Positions 1 through 9,193 are shown, numbered from the stretch's first letter. The stretch: 64,000 nucleotides of DNA from DATARH01 sp035550515 (GCA_035550515.1 DASZOZ010000033.1:9734-73733), one strand, 5' to 3'. Numbers and translations: made by a program. The notes: generated by a model from the sequence alone, not told the origin.

Positions 1-1
1 C

Positions 2-736
2 CGGCTCGCGGCCGCGCCGCCGCGCGACGGCGCCGAACTGATCTGGGCGCATGGCTGGGGGCACAGCCACGACGCGCTGGCTCCGCTCGCCATGGCGATG
101 CGTTCGCGCGCCGATTCGTGGCTCGTCGACCTGCCTGGTTTTGGCGCCTCGCCGCCGCCGCCCGGCGCATGGGGCACCGAAGACTATGCCGATGCGATGG
201 CGGCCTGGATCGCGACGCTGCCGGCGGGACCCAGGGTCTGGATCGGCCATTCGTTCGGCTGCCGGGTCGGGGTGCAGCTCGCCGCGCGGCATCCCGATGC
301 GGTGCAGGCGCTGTTCCTGTGCGCCGCCGCCGGGCTGCCGCCGCATCGCTCGCCGATGACGCGGCTCCAGCGCCTGCCGCGCCGTCTGGCGTTCCGCGCG
401 CTGCGCGCCGTGACCCCCGAGGGGCCGGCCCGCGACCGGCTGCGCGAGCGCTTCGGCAGCAGCGATTACCGCAAGGCCGGGGCGATGCGCCCGGTCCTGG
501 TCAAGGCGGTCAGCGAAGACCTGAGCGAGGCGGCGCGGCGCATCCGCGTACCGGTGGTGCTGGTGCACGGCGACCGGGACAGCGAAAGCCCGCGGGAGAT
601 CGCCGAGCGTTTTCACGCGTTGATACCGGGCGCGCAACTGCATGTGCTGCGCGGCTTCGACCACTGGAACATCCTTGGCGACGGGCGGCACCAGGTGACA
701 CATCTGCTCGGCGCGTTGCTGGAGAGCCTGCGGTGA
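2..736 (+). CDS. alpha/beta hydrolase, 5' end outside the window
   Basis: An open frame runs to the left edge, so the start codon lies outside the window. The roughly 244 visible codons carry an alpha/beta-hydrolase signature: an oxyanion loop HGWG near 50-61, a nucleophile elbow GHSFG with Ser at 251-253, an acid in HGDRDSE near 565-585 and a late His in GFDHWN near 655-670. There is no signal peptide in the visible part. The substrate cannot be told. The stop overlaps the GTG start of the next gene (GTGA), so it is probably co-translated with the membrane-anchored MurF-like ligase, which suggests a shared substrate class (inference). Confidence 0.88.
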   Translation, partial: RLAAAPPRDGAELIWAHGWGHSHDALAPLAMAMRSRADSWLVDLPGFGASPPPPGAWGTEDYADAMAAWIATLPAGPRVWIGHSFGCRVGVQLAARHPDAVQALFLCAAAGLPPHRSPMTRLQRLPRRLAFRALRAVTPEGPARDRLRERFGSSDYRKAGAMRPVLVKAVSEDLSEAARRIRVPVVLVHGDRDSESPREIAERFHALIPGAQLHVLRGFDHWNILGDGRHQVTHLLGALLESLR

Positions 737-2334
737 CGGGGATTTTCGCGCTGATCGGGTTCGCGTTGTTCGCGCTGCGCCGGCTGATGACTTACCTGCA
801 CCTGTTTCAGCAGGAGGAATACGACAACCGCCGTTTCCTCGCCTGGCTGGTGCGGGAGCGGGCATGGGACACGCGGCTGTCGGCGGCGTTGCTGGTGGCG
901 GGGGCGATGCAGTTCCTGTCGCCGCACCATGTCGTGCCGGATTGGGCCTTTGGTGCGCTCGCCGGCGCGGTCTGCGTCGCGATCGCCGCGTTCGAGGCCG
1001 ACCCGCGCAAATCGGCGAAGAAAAAGCTGGTGATGACGGCGCGCGCGAAACGCATCTACGGCGTCGCGCTGGCGCTGCTCGGGGCGATCGGGGCCGCCGC
1101 GGCGGTCGCGACCGGGCCGCTCGGCTGGAGCCTGTGGCTGTGGCTCGTGCCGGTGCAGCTCGTGCCGCTGGCGCTGGCCGCCGGCAACCTGCTGCTGGCG
1201 CCGGCCGAGGCGCGGACCCAGCAGCGCTATTGGAACGAGGCGCGCGAGGCGCTGCGCCGGGTCGACCCGATGGTGATCGCGATCACCGGCTCGTTCGGCA
1301 AGACCTCGGTCAAACACATCCTCGGCCACGTGCTGGAGACCGCGGCGCCGACGCTGATCACGCCGGGCAGCGTCAACACCGCGATGGGCATCGCGCGGGT
1401 GATCCGCGAGCGGTTGCAGCCGCATCACCGCTATTTTGTCGTCGAGATGGGCGCCTACGGCCCCGGCTCGATCCGCCGCCTGTGCGCGCTGACCCCGCCC
1501 AACATGGGGCTGGTGACGGCGATCGGCCTGGCGCATTACGAGCGCTTCAAATCGCTGGAGACCGTAGCAGAGGCCAAATTCGAGCTGGCCGAAGCGGCCG
1601 CCGCCAATGGCGGCAAGGTCATCGCCGCCGCCGAAGTCATGAATTTCGCCGCGCCGCAGCGTTTTGTCGCGGCGCATCCCGGCACGCTGCTGACGGTCGG
1701 CGGCGAGGATGCCGCGATCATCGTCACCGGCCTGCGCCAGGATGTCGATGGCGTCGCCGTCAGCGTGACCTGGCAGGACCGGCGCTATGAGCTGCGCGCG
1801 CCGCTCTTCGGCCTGCAACAGGGCAGGAATGTGGCGCTGGCCTTTGCCGCCGCCTGCACGCTGGGGCTTGCGCCGGAGGACGTCGTCGCCAGCCTCAGGA
1901 GCATGCCGCAGATCGTCCACCGGCTCGAAGTGAAGCGCGAGGCGAACGGCGCGACGCTGATCGACGACGCCTACAACGCCAACCCGGTCGGTTTCGCGGC
2001 GGCGCTGGAAGTGCTGGACGTGCTGCGCCGGCCGGGGGGCCGGCGCATCCTGGTGACGCCCGGCATGGTCGAGCTCGGCGCGGCGCATGACGACGAGCAC
2101 CGCCGCATCGGCCGACTGGCGGCGAGCCATGTCGATGTGCTGGTGGCGGTGGCGCCGCACCGCGTCGCGCCGCTCGCGCAATCCTTCGCCGAGGCCGCGC
2201 CGCAAGCCGAGATCGTCTCCTGCCCCGGCTTCGCCGAGGCGCAGGCCTGGATGGCCCGCAACGTCACGCCCGGCGATGTCGTGCTGCTGGAGAACGACTT
2301 GCCCGACCTGCTGGAGCAGAAGCTGCGGCTGTAG
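733..2334 (+). CDS. membrane-anchored MurF-like Mur ligase
   Basis: 533 residues from a GTG that overlaps the upstream stop. Residues about 1-155 hold four or five hydrophobic segments, the last (about 131-152) rich in Trp and Leu. A Mur-ligase body follows: P-loop GSFGKTS at about 186-192, a central ATPase domain, and the MurF/FolC-type DDAYNANP motif near residue 412. MurF adds D-Ala-D-Ala to UDP-MurNAc-tripeptide in the cytoplasm. Canonical MurF has no such membrane domain and normally sits in the dcw cluster, so this is likely a paralog with another role, such as ligating an amino acid or dipeptide to an envelope precursor (inference). Family assignment is firm; exact reaction is unknown. 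Confidence 0.85.
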   Translation: MTGIFALIGFALFALRRLMTYLHLFQQEEYDNRRFLAWLVRERAWDTRLSAALLVAGAMQFLSPHHVVPDWAFGALAGAVCVAIAAFEADPRKSAKKKLVMTARAKRIYGVALALLGAIGAAAAVATGPLGWSLWLWLVPVQLVPLALAAGNLLLAPAEARTQQRYWNEAREALRRVDPMVIAITGSFGKTSVKHILGHVLETAAPTLITPGSVNTAMGIARVIRERLQPHHRYFVVEMGAYGPGSIRRLCALTPPNMGLVTAIGLAHYERFKSLETVAEAKFELAEAAAANGGKVIAAAEVMNFAAPQRFVAAHPGTLLTVGGEDAAIIVTGLRQDVDGVAVSVTWQDRRYELRAPLFGLQQGRNVALAFAAACTLGLAPEDVVASLRSMPQIVHRLEVKREANGATLIDDAYNANPVGFAAALEVLDVLRRPGGRRILVTPGMVELGAAHDDEHRRIGRLAASHVDVLVAVAPHRVAPLAQSFAEAAPQAEIVSCPGFAEAQAWMARNVTPGDVVLLENDLPDLLEQKLRL

Positions 2335-2367
2335 CGGGAGGGGGGCCGGCGCGGCCGAAAGGCAGCT

Positions 2368-3219
2368 CTACGGTGGCCGCCCGGTCACCAGCAGGAAGGT
2401 CGCCGGGAGGCGCAGGCCGCCGGTGGTTTGGTAGGGCGCGAACGCCGCCGCGATGTCCTTGACGATGGCGGCGCGGGTCGCGGCCTCTGCATTCTTTTCG
2501 TCCATCAGCCGCTGTACCGCGCCGAACTGCCCGGCGTGTTCGGCGGCATCGGCGGCGCTGTCGCCGCCATGGACCAGGAAGGACCGCGGCTCGACCGCAA
2601 TGTCGGCGAAGCCGGCTGTTTCGAGGATGCCGCGCAGATAATCGCGGTCGCCATAGGCGTTCGGTCCGGGGGCGCGGGGGGACCGCGCGGCGGGCTCGCC
2701 GAGATGCCGGATCGCGACCTCGAGCGGGATGCGCTGGTGGCTGCTCTCGGCGATCGTCGCCCATACCGCCATGCACAGCCGGCCGCCGGGCCGCAGCGCC
2801 TTCTTCAGATTGCCGAACGCGGCGGCCGGGTCGGCGAAGAACATGACCCCGAGGCGCGAGGTCAGCAGATCGAAGGCCGCTTCGGGAAACGCATGGGTCT
2901 GCGCGTCGGCGTGCATCAGCGTCACATTGCCGAGCCCTGCGGCGTCGATCCGCCGCCGTGCCGCGTCGAGCATCGGCGTCGCGATGTCGACGGCGGTGAC
3001 GTGGCCGTTGGGCGCGACCGCTCGCGCATAGGGTTCGGTGGTGACGCCGGTGCCGCAGCCGATATCGAGCACGCGCTCGCCCGGGGCCGCGCGCGCCGCC
3101 GCCAGCAGCTGCGCCAGCATCTCGACGTTGCGCGCTTCCTGAAGCGCCTGACGCTGGACCCATCGCGGCCCCGCGACCTCGTTCCAGTACTGCGCCATCG
3201 CCGCATTGGCGTCGGGCAT
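2368..3219 (-). CDS. class I SAM-dependent methyltransferase
   Basis: 283 residues. The glycine-rich SAM-binding motif I (VLDIGCGTG) lies at residues 50-58, followed by acidic motif and post-motif segments of the UbiE/COQ5-like family (ALRPGGRL in the middle). ATG start with a purine-rich GGGGAAAAG just upstream. It is convergent with the MurF-like gene and 49 bp upstream of a glutathione S-transferase gene read in the same direction. The substrate cannot be read from sequence; small-molecule or quinone-type O/C-methylation are possibilities. No membrane segment or signal peptide is seen. Confidence 0.85.
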   Translation of the reverse strand: MPDANAAMAQYWNEVAGPRWVQRQALQEARNVEMLAQLLAAARAAPGERVLDIGCGTGVTTEPYARAVAPNGHVTAVDIATPMLDAARRRIDAAGLGNVTLMHADAQTHAFPEAAFDLLTSRLGVMFFADPAAAFGNLKKALRPGGRLCMAVWATIAESSHQRIPLEVAIRHLGEPAARSPRAPGPNAYGDRDYLRGILETAGFADIAVEPRSFLVHGGDSAADAAEHAGQFGAVQRLMDEKNAEAATRAAIVKDIAAAFAPYQTTGGLRLPATFLLVTGRPP

Positions 3220-3236
3220 ATCTTTTCCCCGCGTTG

Positions 3237-3268
3237 AAACCTCCCCCGCCGGCGGAGAGGGTGGGGGG
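3237..3268. repeat. degenerate GC-rich palindromic repeat
   Basis: The spacer between the methyltransferase and GST genes contains CTCCCCCGCCGGCGGAGAGG followed by a G-rich tail. It is a decayed copy of the palindrome that occurs in paired form near 11.8 and 12.7 kb. Confidence 0.5.
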
Positions 3269-3886
3269 TTACGCCACGCCTTCCTGCTGCATGACGCGCT
3301 GCACGGCAGGGCGCGCCTTCATGCGCGCGTAATGCGCGGCGACATTGGCCGGCAGCGGCATGTTGAGCCGCGCGGCGGCCCAGAACTCGACATAGAACGC
3401 CGCCGCGTCGGCCACCGACAGCGCGTTGCCGCCGAGATAATTCTTGCCGGCGAGCGCCTTGTCGAGGATCTGGAAGCCTTTCTCGACCATCTCGCGGCCG
3501 CGCGCCTTCACCGCGTCTTCCTGGTCCGCCGGGCCGAAATTGCCGGGGCGGAAGATGCGTGCGAAGCCCTGCCCGTGCATCGTGCCGACCGCGTATTCCA
3601 TCGCCTCGTAGGCGCGGAGCTCGGTTTCGAGATCCTTGGGGATGAGGCCCTTGTCGGGGTTGGACTTGGCGAGATAGGTCGCGATGACCGGGAATTCGGT
3701 GAGGATCGAGCCGTCGTCGCGTTCCAGCGCCGGGACCTTCGATTTCGCGCTGACCTGGGTGAATTCCGGCTTGTACTGCGCGCCCTCGCGCAGGTTGACC
3801 GCCTGCAGATCATACGGTTTGCCGATCTCCTCGAGCAGCACATGGATGCCGATCGAGCAGACGCCGGGAGCGTAATAGAGCTTCAT
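3269..3886 (-). CDS. glutathione S-transferase
   Basis: 205 residues, the usual length. Residues 1-78 form the thioredoxin-like domain with Cys10 in YYAPGVCS, the position and context of beta-class bacterial GSTs, and the cis-Pro motif KVPAL at 50-54. The helical domain follows. Beta-class enzymes conjugate or reductively process electrophiles with glutathione in the cytoplasm. AGGAG lies 8 nt before the ATG. It is followed by a CoA-transferase and a metallopeptidase on the same strand, which may be a loose catabolic or detoxification operon. Confidence 0.88.
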   Translation of the reverse strand: MKLYYAPGVCSIGIHVLLEEIGKPYDLQAVNLREGAQYKPEFTQVSAKSKVPALERDDGSILTEFPVIATYLAKSNPDKGLIPKDLETELRAYEAMEYAVGTMHGQGFARIFRPGNFGPADQEDAVKARGREMVEKGFQILDKALAGKNYLGGNALSVADAAAFYVEFWAAARLNMPLPANVAAHYARMKARPAVQRVMQQEGVA

Positions 3887-3908
3887 GGAGGATCTCCTCG
3901 CAGACAGG

Positions 3909-5150
3909 CTACTTCCCGAGAATGCCGTCGGCCTTGAGGCCGTCGACGTCGGCGGCGCTCATGCCGAGCCAGCCTTGCAGCACCTCGGCGTTGTGCTGGC
4001 CGAGCAGCGGCGACGGCTTGACCTTCGCGGGGTGGCCGTCGAAGCGTACCGGCCAGGCCGGCATCTTGACCTTGCCGCTGGTCGGATGGTCGATGGTCTG
4101 CATGATGCCGCGCTCGGCGAGTGATTCGTCGGCCATCAGCTCGACGGTGTCGAACACCGCGCCCGCCGGCACCCCGGCCTCGCCGATGCGCTTCATCGCC
4201 TCTTCCTTGGTGTGCTGGCGCGTCCAGGCCGAGATGATCTCGTCGACCTCGGCGGCGCGCTCGGCGCGGGCGTTCTGCGTGTCGTAACGCGCGTCGCCGC
4301 TCAGGTCCTCGCGGCCCATGACCTTAAGCAGGCGCTGCCAATGCTCGGGGTTGGCGCGGCTGCAGAAGACGTAGACGTAATCGTTCGGTCCGCCCGGCTT
4401 GCACGGGTAGAGCGCCGACGGCACCAGCCCGCCGGGTTGCGACGCCGCGCTGCCGCCGCGCGCCGGCGCCTTGCCGCTGAGCTGCGTACGCGAGAACGGT
4501 ACGCGCATGTAATGGATCATCGCGTCCTGCATCGCCACCTGGAGGCGGCGGCCCTGGCCGGTCTGGGTGCGCTTGTAGAGCGCGCCGAGCAGGCTGATCG
4601 CCATCAGCATGCCGGTGCCGGTGTCGCCGAACGACGGGCCGGGCTTGACCGGCGGCCGGCCGGCCTCGCCGGTGACGCTGGTCGGCCCGCCGGCCGCCTG
4701 CGCGATCATGTCGAAGGCGAGGTTCTTCTCGTACGGGCTGCCGGTGCCGAAGCCTTTGACCTGGCAGTAGATGATGCCGGGGTTGAGCTTCTTGACCTCG
4801 TCATAGCCGAGGCCGAGCCGCTCGATCGTGCCGGGCGCCATGTTCTCGATCGTCACGTCGGCCTTTTTCAGCAGCTCCTTGACGATTTCGAGACCGCGCG
4901 GCGACTTCAAATTCACCGTCAGCGATTTCTTGTTGGCGTTGAACTGGTGGAAGTACCACGGGTCCTTGTCGGGTGCGCCGGGGCCGGCGAGCCGGCGGCC
5001 GGGATCGCCGGTCAGCGGGTTCTCGATCTTGACCACCTCGGCGCCGAGCCAGGCCAGCGACTCGGTGCAGGACGGCCCCGCTTCGAACTGGGTGAAGTCG
5101 ACAACCTTGATGCCCGCCAGGCAATCGAGCTCGACGCCCAAATCCGCCAT
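3909..5150 (-). CDS. CaiB/BaiF family (type III) CoA-transferase
   Basis: 413 residues. The start chosen is the ATG at 5150, preceded by GGAGG at good spacing; a longer frame reaches 5207 but has no ribosome site. The N-terminus (GIKVVDFTQFEAGPSCTESLAW) and the catalytic-Asp region GDTGTG (Asp about 176) are diagnostic of formyl-CoA-transferase/CaiB enzymes, which move CoA between carboxylic acids through an aspartyl-CoA thioester. The substrate is unknown. The gene lies among GST, M20 hydrolase and ThDP genes, consistent with organic-acid activation. Confidence 0.88.
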   Translation of the reverse strand: MADLGVELDCLAGIKVVDFTQFEAGPSCTESLAWLGAEVVKIENPLTGDPGRRLAGPGAPDKDPWYFHQFNANKKSLTVNLKSPRGLEIVKELLKKADVTIENMAPGTIERLGLGYDEVKKLNPGIIYCQVKGFGTGSPYEKNLAFDMIAQAAGGPTSVTGEAGRPPVKPGPSFGDTGTGMLMAISLLGALYKRTQTGQGRRLQVAMQDAMIHYMRVPFSRTQLSGKAPARGGSAASQPGGLVPSALYPCKPGGPNDYVYVFCSRANPEHWQRLLKVMGREDLSGDARYDTQNARAERAAEVDEIISAWTRQHTKEEAMKRIGEAGVPAGAVFDTVELMADESLAERGIMQTIDHPTSGKVKMPAWPVRFDGHPAKVKPSPLLGQHNAEVLQGWLGMSAADVDGLKADGILGK

Positions 5151-5225
5151 GTCAAATCCTCCGGTGAGTTTGAGCCAACCGTGCGCCCGCCCGACGGCGA
5201 AAGGCAAGACGATATCTCCGTCCTG

Positions 5226-6401
5226 TCAGCCGGTGAGCCGGTCGAGGCGCTTTTCGACCAGGCGGACGAAGAGGCTGGCGCCGAAGGGCAGCGCGGCGTC
5301 GTTGAAATCATAGCCGGGGTTGTGCACTTCGCAGGCGCCCTCGCCGTCGCCGTTGCCGATCTGGATGTAGGCGCCCGGCACCGCGCGCAGCATGAAGGCG
5401 AAATCCTCCGACGCCATGGTCGGCGTCATGTTGCGGTTGACGTTCTCCTCGCCGACCAGCTCGGCGGCGCAATCGAGGATGAATTGCGTCTCGTCGGCAT
5501 GGTTCATCAGCACCGGGAACAGCACGCGGAAATCGAGCGCGGCGGTGGCGCCGAACCCGGCCGCGACGCTCTCGGCGATGCGCCGCATGTTGGTCTCGAC
5601 CAGGGCCATCGCGGCATCGCTGAAACAGCGCACCGTGCCGCCGAGCACCGCCTTGTCCGGGATCACGTTGTAGGCCTGGCCGGCATGGAAGCGGGTGACG
5701 CTGACGACCGCGGTCTCGACCGGGCGCATGTTGCGCGACACGATCGTCTGCAGCGCCGCCGCGATGTGCGACCCGACGATCACCGGATCGACGCTCGATT
5801 CGGGGCGTGCGCCATGCGCGCCGACCCCGGTGACGGTGATGTCGAAATAGGCGCCGCCCGCCATCATCGGCCCCGGCCTGGTCTGGAACTTGCCGATCGC
5901 CAGCCCCGGCCGGTTGTGCATGCCGAAGACGACATCGCACGGAAAGCGCTCGAACAGCCCGTCGGCCAGCATCGCCGAGGCGCCGCCCAGCCCCTCCTCC
6001 GCCGGCTGAAAGATGAAATGCACGGTGCCGTCGAAATTCCGGGTCTGCGCCAGGTATTGCGCCGCGCCGAGCAGCATCGTCGTGTGCCCGTCATGGCCGC
6101 AGGCATGCATCTTGCCGGCATGGGTCGAGCGGTGCGCGAAATCGTTGGCTTCGAGGATCGGCAGGCAGTCCATGTCGGCGCGCAGCCCGATCGCGCGCGG
6201 CGAGTTGCCGGCACGCAATCGCCCGACCAGCCCGGTCTTGCCGATGCCGCGCGTCACCTCGATGCCGAATTCCGCAAGCCTGGCGGCGACCAGGTCGGCG
6301 GTGCGGCTTTCCTCGAAGCCGAGCTCGGGATGGGCATGGATGTCGCGCCGCCACGCGGTCATGTCGTCATGCGTGGCGGCGATGCGGTCGAGCGGGGGCA
6401 T
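5226..6401 (-). CDS. M20 family metallo-amidohydrolase (hippurate hydrolase-like)
   Basis: 391 residues. Metal-binding motifs of the M20D group are visible: HPELGFEE near residue 22, GLRADMDCLP near 73, HACGHDGHT near 102, PAEEG near 137 and a late His in the C-terminal part. Members hydrolyse N-acyl or amide bonds of amino acids and aromatic conjugates with a di-metal centre. No signal peptide is seen, so it is cytoplasmic. It lies 24 bp downstream of the TauE/SafE permease gene on the same strand, possibly one transcript. Confidence 0.88.
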   Translation of the reverse strand: MPPLDRIAATHDDMTAWRRDIHAHPELGFEESRTADLVAARLAEFGIEVTRGIGKTGLVGRLRAGNSPRAIGLRADMDCLPILEANDFAHRSTHAGKMHACGHDGHTTMLLGAAQYLAQTRNFDGTVHFIFQPAEEGLGGASAMLADGLFERFPCDVVFGMHNRPGLAIGKFQTRPGPMMAGGAYFDITVTGVGAHGARPESSVDPVIVGSHIAAALQTIVSRNMRPVETAVVSVTRFHAGQAYNVIPDKAVLGGTVRCFSDAAMALVETNMRRIAESVAAGFGATAALDFRVLFPVLMNHADETQFILDCAAELVGEENVNRNMTPTMASEDFAFMLRAVPGAYIQIGNGDGEGACEVHNPGYDFNDAALPFGASLFVRLVEKRLDRLTG

Positions 6402-6425
6402 GGCGGGTTTTCCTCTAGTGTTTTC

Positions 6426-7184
6426 TCACCATAGCGCGGCATAGGCGGATGTCGCGAGGGTGTAGAGGCCGGCCGCGCCCAGGACCGAGAGCGCGAGCGC
6501 GGCCGCCGCGGTCTCGCCGAGCCGGTCGCCGACCCGCAGCCCGATCCGCCCGCCGATCCAGACGAGCGGCAACAGGCTCGCCGCGATCAGCCAGTCGCGT
6601 GCCGGCAGGCCGACAAAGACGGCGTTCGCGATCAGGGTCACCGCATAGATCACTGCGAAAAACGCGATCAGCGTCGCGCGCACCAGCGGCATCGGCGCCC
6701 GGCTCAGCAGCAGGTAGATCAGCGCCGGCGGCCCGGCCATGCCGACCAGCCCGGTGGCCACCCCGGCGACCGCGCCGACCGCCAGGTCGCGCCCCGGCCG
6801 CAAGGCGACGCGCGTCGCGTGCCGGCGAAAGCGGTACCAGGTCAGCATGACCGCAAAGCCGGTGACGATCGTCCCGGCGCTCGCGCCGACGACGAGCCGG
6901 TCGGCGTGCGCCAGCGCCAACAGGCCGAGCGGCAGCGCCGCCAGCGCGCCGATGGTGAGCCTGGCGAGCAGGGCCTTGTCGACCCAGCGGTAGAGCCGCG
7001 GCATCACAAAGACCGAGACCGCGAAGCTGATCACGACGATGATGTGGATCGCCTCCCCCGGCGGCGCGAACAGCAGAAAAAACGGCACCGCGAGCACCGC
7101 GAAGCCGAACCCGTTGGTCGCTTGCAGCAGCGCGGCCGCGAAGCACGTCGCCGCCAGCCCCAGCCACGGCGCGAGCGGGATCAA
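6426..7184 (-). CDS. TauE/SafE family permease
   Basis: 252 residues, strongly hydrophobic with about eight segments and the family's N-terminal signature (QATNGFGFAVLAVPF). The family exports sulfite, sulfoacetate or other organic anions across the inner membrane. The start is TTG at 7184, preceded by GAGGGG at fitting distance; no ATG gives a full first helix. It lies between an M20 hydrolase and a ThDP enzyme, all on the minus strand. The substrate could be a product of those enzymes (inference). Confidence 0.8.
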   Translation of the reverse strand: MIPLAPWLGLAATCFAAALLQATNGFGFAVLAVPFFLLFAPPGEAIHIIVVISFAVSVFVMPRLYRWVDKALLARLTIGALAALPLGLLALAHADRLVVGASAGTIVTGFAVMLTWYRFRRHATRVALRPGRDLAVGAVAGVATGLVGMAGPPALIYLLLSRAPMPLVRATLIAFFAVIYAVTLIANAVFVGLPARDWLIAASLLPLVWIGGRIGLRVGDRLGETAAAALALSVLGAAGLYTLATSAYAALW

Positions 7185-7189
7185 GGGCC

Positions 7190-7300
7190 CCTCTGCAAGG
7201 CGCGGTCGGCAAGCCCGGGCTCGTCCCGGGAATCCACGGACAGCGTTCGGACGGCCGAGCGGCCGGCCGGGTCAAGCCCGGTCATGACGATCGGGGCCAA
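7190..7300. repeat. intergenic repeats of the GGCCGGGTCAAGCCCGG type
   Basis: The 125 bp spacer between the permease and ThDP genes holds AAGCCCGGGCTCGTCCCGGG and, inverted in sense, GGCCGGGTCAAGCCCGGTCATGACGATC. The same core recurs near 23.0 kb and 61.5 kb. Such foldback repeats are common in alphaproteobacterial spacers. Confidence 0.6.
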
Positions 7301-7309
7301 GTGCAGCGC

Positions 7310-9052
7310 TTACCGCCGGGCGCGGGGCGACGCCTCGTTCGCCAGCGCCGAGGTCACGTCGGCGAACGAGGTCTTCAGCGAGGTGCGCACGTCGAGCACC
7401 GTCGGCTTGCGCGAGGCGAGCGCCTCATCGAGCGCGGGCGCGAAGTCCTTGGCGTCCTCGACGCGGACGCCGTTGCAGCCCATCGCGCGGGCGATCGCCG
7501 CGTGGTCGAAATCGTTAAACTCCGCCCCGAACGGCCCGCCGCCATGCAGCACCCAGCCGAGCGCGTTGTTGTTGAACACCACGGTGGTGATCGGGATGTC
7601 GTGCTCGATCGCGGTCATCATGCCGTTCATCGTCATCGCGAACCCGCCGTCGCCGCACACCGCGACGACCGGCCGGTCGGGGTGCACCAGCTTGGCGGCC
7701 AGCGCCGCCGGGATGCCGAACCCCATCGGCCCCGACCCCGCCGCCTGCAGGAAGCCGCCGGCCATCTTCACCTGGTAGAAATGCGTCATCAGGATGCGGT
7801 TCTCGCCGGCGTCGCAGGTGACGATGGCGTTGTCGGGCAGCGTCTTGATCATCTCGCCGATGACCCGCTGCGGCAGGATCGGCTTGTCGTCGCTGTCGTA
7901 TTCGGCGGCATTGAAATAGCCTTGCGCCGCGCGATGCGCCGCGACGCGCGTCTCGGCCTCGGCGCGGCGGTGTCCGGCTTTGCTGCGCACCGCCTCGTGC
8001 AGCTGGCCGAGGAACAGCTTGACGTCGCCGAGCACGACCTGCTCGGCCGGGATGGTCCATGAGGCGTTGCGCGGCTCGATATCGACCTGGATGAACGATT
8101 GCCGCGTCGGGTCGAGCAGCTTGCCGTTGGCCCAGGCGGTGTCGCTCGGCGACAGCTTCGAGCCGAGCACCAGCACCAGGTCGGCCTCGCCGATGCAGGC
8201 ATTGGCGGCCGGCGTGCCGAAGGTGCCGAACACGCCCAATGCCAGCGGGTGCGTCTCGGGGAAGACGCCCTTGCCGGCGGCGGTGGTGCCGACCGGCAGC
8301 CCGGCGGTCTCGGCAATGCGCTGCAATTCCTCATACGCCTGCGCAATCCGCACGCCGTTGCCGGCGATGACGACCGGCCGGCGGGCGGCGAGGATGCGCT
8401 CGGCCGCCGCGTCGATCAGCGCCGCGTCGATCGGCGGCGAAGGCGGCGGCAGGTAGAAGCGGGTCGGATAGAGCGGCGGCTGCAGGTCCGGGGTGATCGT
8501 GCCGGCCAGCGCATCGTGGCTGAACAGGATCGCCACCGGCCCCATCTGGCCGGAGAGCGCATGCTTGATGGCGAGCTGCGTCGCCTGCACCGCTTCGAGC
8601 GGCTCCAGCGCCTGCATCACCTGCTTGGTGACGCCGCCAAAGGCGCGCCGCGCGTCCCAGCTGCCGTAATCGCCGGTCGCCTGCTGGTAGGGCGCGTGCA
8701 GGTGGAAATGCGGCGCGTCGGAGAAATCGGTCAGCAGCACCATCGGAGACGACGACAGATGCGCCTCCAGCGTGCCGATCAGCCCGTTGCCGAGCACCCA
8801 CGGCCCTTGGCCGATCATCACGCCGGGCCGCCGGGTGAGCCGGCCGTAGACCTCGGCCATCACCCCGGCCAGCGATTCCTCGCGCACCGTGACCATGCGC
8901 ACCTGGTTCTGCACCTGCGCGAGACCCGCGATGATGCGCCCGGTATGCCCGCCGGAGATGCCGAAGACATATTCGATCCCGGCCTCGGCCAGGACCCGCG
9001 CCACCAGCACGCGCGACGGCGTCTCTTCCTTCAGCATCCGCTCGATGGCCAT
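7310..9052 (-). CDS. thiamine-diphosphate-dependent enzyme (acetolactate synthase-like)
   Basis: 580 residues with the three-domain layout of the ALS/benzoylformate decarboxylase superfamily. The N-terminal part has the activating Glu in VREESLAG near residue 58, the middle domain a Rossmann-like fold (VVIAGNGVRI), and the C-terminal part the ThDP motif GDGGFAMTM ending in FNNNALGW. The loop is GISGGH rather than the usual GxPGG. Substrate could be a 2-keto acid; no regulatory ilvN-like gene is adjacent, so branched-chain synthesis is unlikely. GGGAGGAG precedes the ATG. It diverges from the MFS gene at 9194. Confidence 0.88.
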   Translation of the reverse strand: MAIERMLKEETPSRVLVARVLAEAGIEYVFGISGGHTGRIIAGLAQVQNQVRMVTVREESLAGVMAEVYGRLTRRPGVMIGQGPWVLGNGLIGTLEAHLSSSPMVLLTDFSDAPHFHLHAPYQQATGDYGSWDARRAFGGVTKQVMQALEPLEAVQATQLAIKHALSGQMGPVAILFSHDALAGTITPDLQPPLYPTRFYLPPPSPPIDAALIDAAAERILAARRPVVIAGNGVRIAQAYEELQRIAETAGLPVGTTAAGKGVFPETHPLALGVFGTFGTPAANACIGEADLVLVLGSKLSPSDTAWANGKLLDPTRQSFIQVDIEPRNASWTIPAEQVVLGDVKLFLGQLHEAVRSKAGHRRAEAETRVAAHRAAQGYFNAAEYDSDDKPILPQRVIGEMIKTLPDNAIVTCDAGENRILMTHFYQVKMAGGFLQAAGSGPMGFGIPAALAAKLVHPDRPVVAVCGDGGFAMTMNGMMTAIEHDIPITTVVFNNNALGWVLHGGGPFGAEFNDFDHAAIARAMGCNGVRVEDAKDFAPALDEALASRKPTVLDVRTSLKTSFADVTSALANEASPRARR

Positions 9053-9160
9053 GGCCGACTCCTCCCATTCGGGTTTGGCCCGAGCTTGCTACCGCCGGCG
9101 CCCGGTGGCAACGGGTGCCGGATCGCCGCCTTTGCGTCCTTCTCCCCCAGACGGATTGCT

Positions 9161-9179
9161 GTCATAAATCCGTCATAAA
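9161..9179. promoter_or_regulatory. direct repeat GTCATAAA, 11 bp period
   Basis: GTCATAAA occurs at 9161-9168 and 9172-9179 in the divergent spacer between the ThDP enzyme and the MFS transporter, ending 14 bp before the MFS start. An 11 bp period puts both copies on one DNA face, which would suit a regulator dimer. This is inference from pattern only. Confidence 0.3.
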
Positions 9180-9193
9180 ACGGAGGTGGCGGC

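Noticed and set aside
613..2205. 530-codon open frame antisense to the MurF-like gene
   Set aside because: Arg/His-rich shadow of a well-supported ligase gene.
4212..6434. 740-codon open frame antisense to the CoA-transferase and M20 genes
   Set aside because: Long antisense frames are usual in GC-rich DNA; composition is Arg/Ala/Gly/His-rich with no domain, and two real genes lie opposite.
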